Shown piece after piece: positions 62,522 through 64,000 of a stretch of DNA of 64,000 bases; within the stretch, counting starts at the first letter, position 1, and every line of letters begins with the position of its first letter. A model generated the notes under the pieces. The model was not told the origin of the DNA and ran no database searches. It saw only the letters and a program-made list of their open reading frames with translations. The DNA comes from PFJX01 sp044227325 (GTDB lineage: Bacteria; Pseudomonadota; Gammaproteobacteria; Burkholderiales; Thiobacillaceae). The DNA is taken from positions 1 to 64,000 of the forward strand of contig JBGAFI010000003.1 of assembly GCA_044227325.1 (NCBI GenBank), in the 5' to 3' direction. The position numbers and the translations under genes are program-made.

Positions 62522-63451
62522 ATGGACATCTTCACCCAGCAACTCGTCAACGGCCTGGTTCTGGGCAGCATCTACGCCTTGGTGGCGCTGGGCTACACCA
62601 TGGTTTACGGCATCCTGGAGCTGATCAACTTCGCCCACGGCGAGGTGACCATGATCGGCGCGATGGTGGCCCTCGCCGTCATCGGCGCGCTGGTGGGCGC
62701 CGCGCCCGATCTGCCCGGGCTCCTGGTGGTGGTGGCGGGCCTGCTGGTGGCGATCCCGGCCTGCATGGCACTGGCCTTCGCCATCGAGAAGATCGCCTAC
62801 CGGCCCTTGCGCCGCGCGCCGCGTCTGGCGCCGCTGATCACCGCCATCGGCGTCTCCATCATCCTGCAGAACCTGGCCATGCTGGTGTGGGGCCGCCAGT
62901 ACGTGTCCTTCCCGCCCATCCTGCCGCGCGGCCAGCACGAGTTCCTGGGCGCCAGCATCACCGATCTGCAGATCGTCATCGTCGTCCTGTCCCTGACGAC
63001 CATGGCCGGCCTGGTGCTGCTGGTGGAAAAGACCCGGCTCGGCCGCGCCATGCGCGCCACCGCCCAGTCCCGGGAAGTGGCGGAACTGATGGGCGTGAAC
63101 GTGGACCGGGTCATCTCCGCGACCTTCGTCATCGGTGCCGCCATCGCCGCCATCGCCGGCGTGATGGTGAGCGCCTACTACGGCCTGGCGCATTACTACA
63201 TGGGCTTCATGCTGGGTCTCAAGGCGTTTTCCGCCGCCGTGCTGGGCGGTATCGGCAACATCGCCGGGGCCATGCTGGGCGGCCTCCTGCTGGGGGTCAT
63301 CGAAGCCCTGGGCGCCGGCTACATCGGCGACCTGACCGGCGGTTTCCTGGGCAGCCACTATCAGGACGTGTTCGCCTTCTTCGTGCTGATCCTGGTGCTG
63401 GTGTTCCGGCCGTCCGGCCTGCTGGGGGAGCGGGTTGCCAGTCGTGCTTAA
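62522..63451 (+). CDS. livH: Branched-chain amino-acid ABC permease LivH
   Basis: A 309-residue inner-membrane permease with about eight segments. Opening QQLVNGLVLGSIYALVALGYTMVYGILELINFAHGE is the family hallmark; the coupling helix EAA-like part is AVLGGIGNIAGAMLGGLLLG. It begins 34 bases behind livK and overlaps livM by eight bases. Confidence 0.96.
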   Translation: MDIFTQQLVNGLVLGSIYALVALGYTMVYGILELINFAHGEVTMIGAMVALAVIGALVGAAPDLPGLLVVVAGLLVAIPACMALAFAIEKIAYRPLRRAPRLAPLITAIGVSIILQNLAMLVWGRQYVSFPPILPRGQHEFLGASITDLQIVIVVLSLTTMAGLVLLVEKTRLGRAMRATAQSREVAELMGVNVDRVISATFVIGAAIAAIAGVMVSAYYGLAHYYMGFMLGLKAFSAAVLGGIGNIAGAMLGGLLLGVIEALGAGYIGDLTGGFLGSHYQDVFAFFVLILVLVFRPSGLLGERVASRA

Positions 63452-64000
63452 GTTCCTGCGCGAGCGTCCCCGCCTCGCTTTCGCGCTCCTGGCCGTCCTG
63501 TTGTTCGCGCTGCCCTTCCTGGTCGGGTCCGGTCTCGGCAATTCCTGGGTGCGGGTGCTGGATTTCGTCCTGCTGTATGTGCTGCTGGCCCTGGGCCTGA
63601 ACATCGTCGTCGGCTACGCGGGCCTGCTGGACCTGGGCTACATCGCCTTCTACGCCCTGGGCGCCTATCTCTATGCCTGGCTCGCCAGCCCGCACTTCGG
63701 CCTGCACCTGCCGTTCTGGATCGTCCTGCCCCTGGGCGCCGCGTTCGCCGGCGTGTTCGGCGTGTTGCTGGGGGCGCCGACTTTGCGTCTGCGCGGTGAC
63801 TATCTGGCCATCGTCACCCTGGGCTTCGGCGAGATCATCCGCATCTTCATGAACAACCTGAACTCGCCGTTCAACCTGACCAACGGACCCCAGGGCATGA
63901 ACCTGATCGACCCGGTGCGCATCGGCGACTTTTCCCTGGGCAAGACCCAGCATGTCCTGGGCGTCGCCCTGCCCTCCACCTATCTGTATTACTACCTGTT
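63444..64000 (+). CDS. livM: Branched-chain amino-acid ABC permease LivM, cut by the window edge
   Basis: The first 185 codons of a LivM-like permease. It starts GTG at 63444 (VLKFLRERPRLAFALL), shows LGLNIVVGYAGLLDLGYIAFYALGAY and LRLRGDYLAIVTLGFGEIIRI, the conserved signature, and runs off the end while still in the transmembrane core. livG and livF ATPases are expected beyond 64000. Confidence 0.93.
   Translation, partial: MLKFLRERPRLAFALLAVLLFALPFLVGSGLGNSWVRVLDFVLLYVLLALGLNIVVGYAGLLDLGYIAFYALGAYLYAWLASPHFGLHLPFWIVLPLGAAFAGVFGVLLGAPTLRLRGDYLAIVTLGFGEIIRIFMNNLNSPFNLTNGPQGMNLIDPVRIGDFSLGKTQHVLGVALPSTYLYYYL

Overview
The window looks like the replication-origin region of a high-GC betaproteobacterial chromosome. 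The evidence is the dnaA-dnaN-gyrB run reading left, directly opposed to rpmH-rnpA-yidC-mnmE reading right; mnmG-rsmG-parA-parB running straight into a complete F1Fo ATP synthase operon (atpIBEFHAGDC); and glmU-glmS after it. Gene order and protein style suggest the Rhodocyclales/Nitrosomonadales side of the Betaproteobacteria; the genus cannot be told from the sequence alone. No rRNA, tRNA, CRISPR array, insertion sequence or prophage was recognised.

Left part (1-5.4 kb): a zinc-acquisition locus. A Fur-family (Zur-like) regulator and a ZIP transporter are followed by a four-gene leftward operon for a ZrgA-type protein (DUF2796), an ABC ATPase, a MacB/FtsX-type permease and a DUF3299 protein. 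Two near-identical 17-bp inverted repeats in front of the ZIP gene are good candidates for Zur operators. Next (5.7-12.6 kb) come a large secreted Sel1-repeat protein, a DUF815 ATPase, ComM, a VIT1/CCC1 metal transporter with a degenerate ferritin-like N-terminus, and MetF. A LuxR-type response regulator with a hybrid histidine kinase (12.6-15.3 kb) is followed by two small envelope proteins, PPK2, a Cys-rich lipoprotein, RsuA and a secreted metallo-beta-lactamase-fold hydrolase. Leftward genes at 19.6-27.4 kb encode a translationally coupled trio (two flavoproteins and YaiI), a soluble CZB-type chemoreceptor, a histidine phosphatase, an SDR, an orphan ParA-like ATPase and a DUF2059 protein; a SemiSWEET reads right among them.

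Centre (27.4-46.2 kb): the origin. The 198-bp dnaA-dnaN gap carries perfect and near-perfect DnaA boxes. Five parS-like sites (core GTTYCACGTGAAAC) lie at 9.7, 29.9, 39.1, 42.0 and 50.6 kb, around the origin and the parAB genes whose ParB should bind them. Two are buried inside protein-coding sequence (comM and atpG) and one includes the gyrB start codon. A terminator-like hairpin sits inside the first codons of rnpA. The usual yidD between rnpA and yidC is absent.

Right part (46-64 kb): the ATP synthase operon ending in a clear intrinsic terminator, glmU-glmS for UDP-GlcNAc synthesis, a second orphan ParA, BioA, a DUF255 thioredoxin-domain protein, a small periplasmic cytochrome c, and the start of a branched-chain amino-acid type ABC importer (LivK-like lipoprotein, LivH, and LivM cut by the window edge). 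I did not find a clearly novel multi-gene system. The best items for follow-up are the parS sites embedded in genes, the paired zinc operators, the degenerate ferritin-VIT1 protein, the orphan ParA ATPases, and the small repeat elements at 1-360 and 3649-3890.
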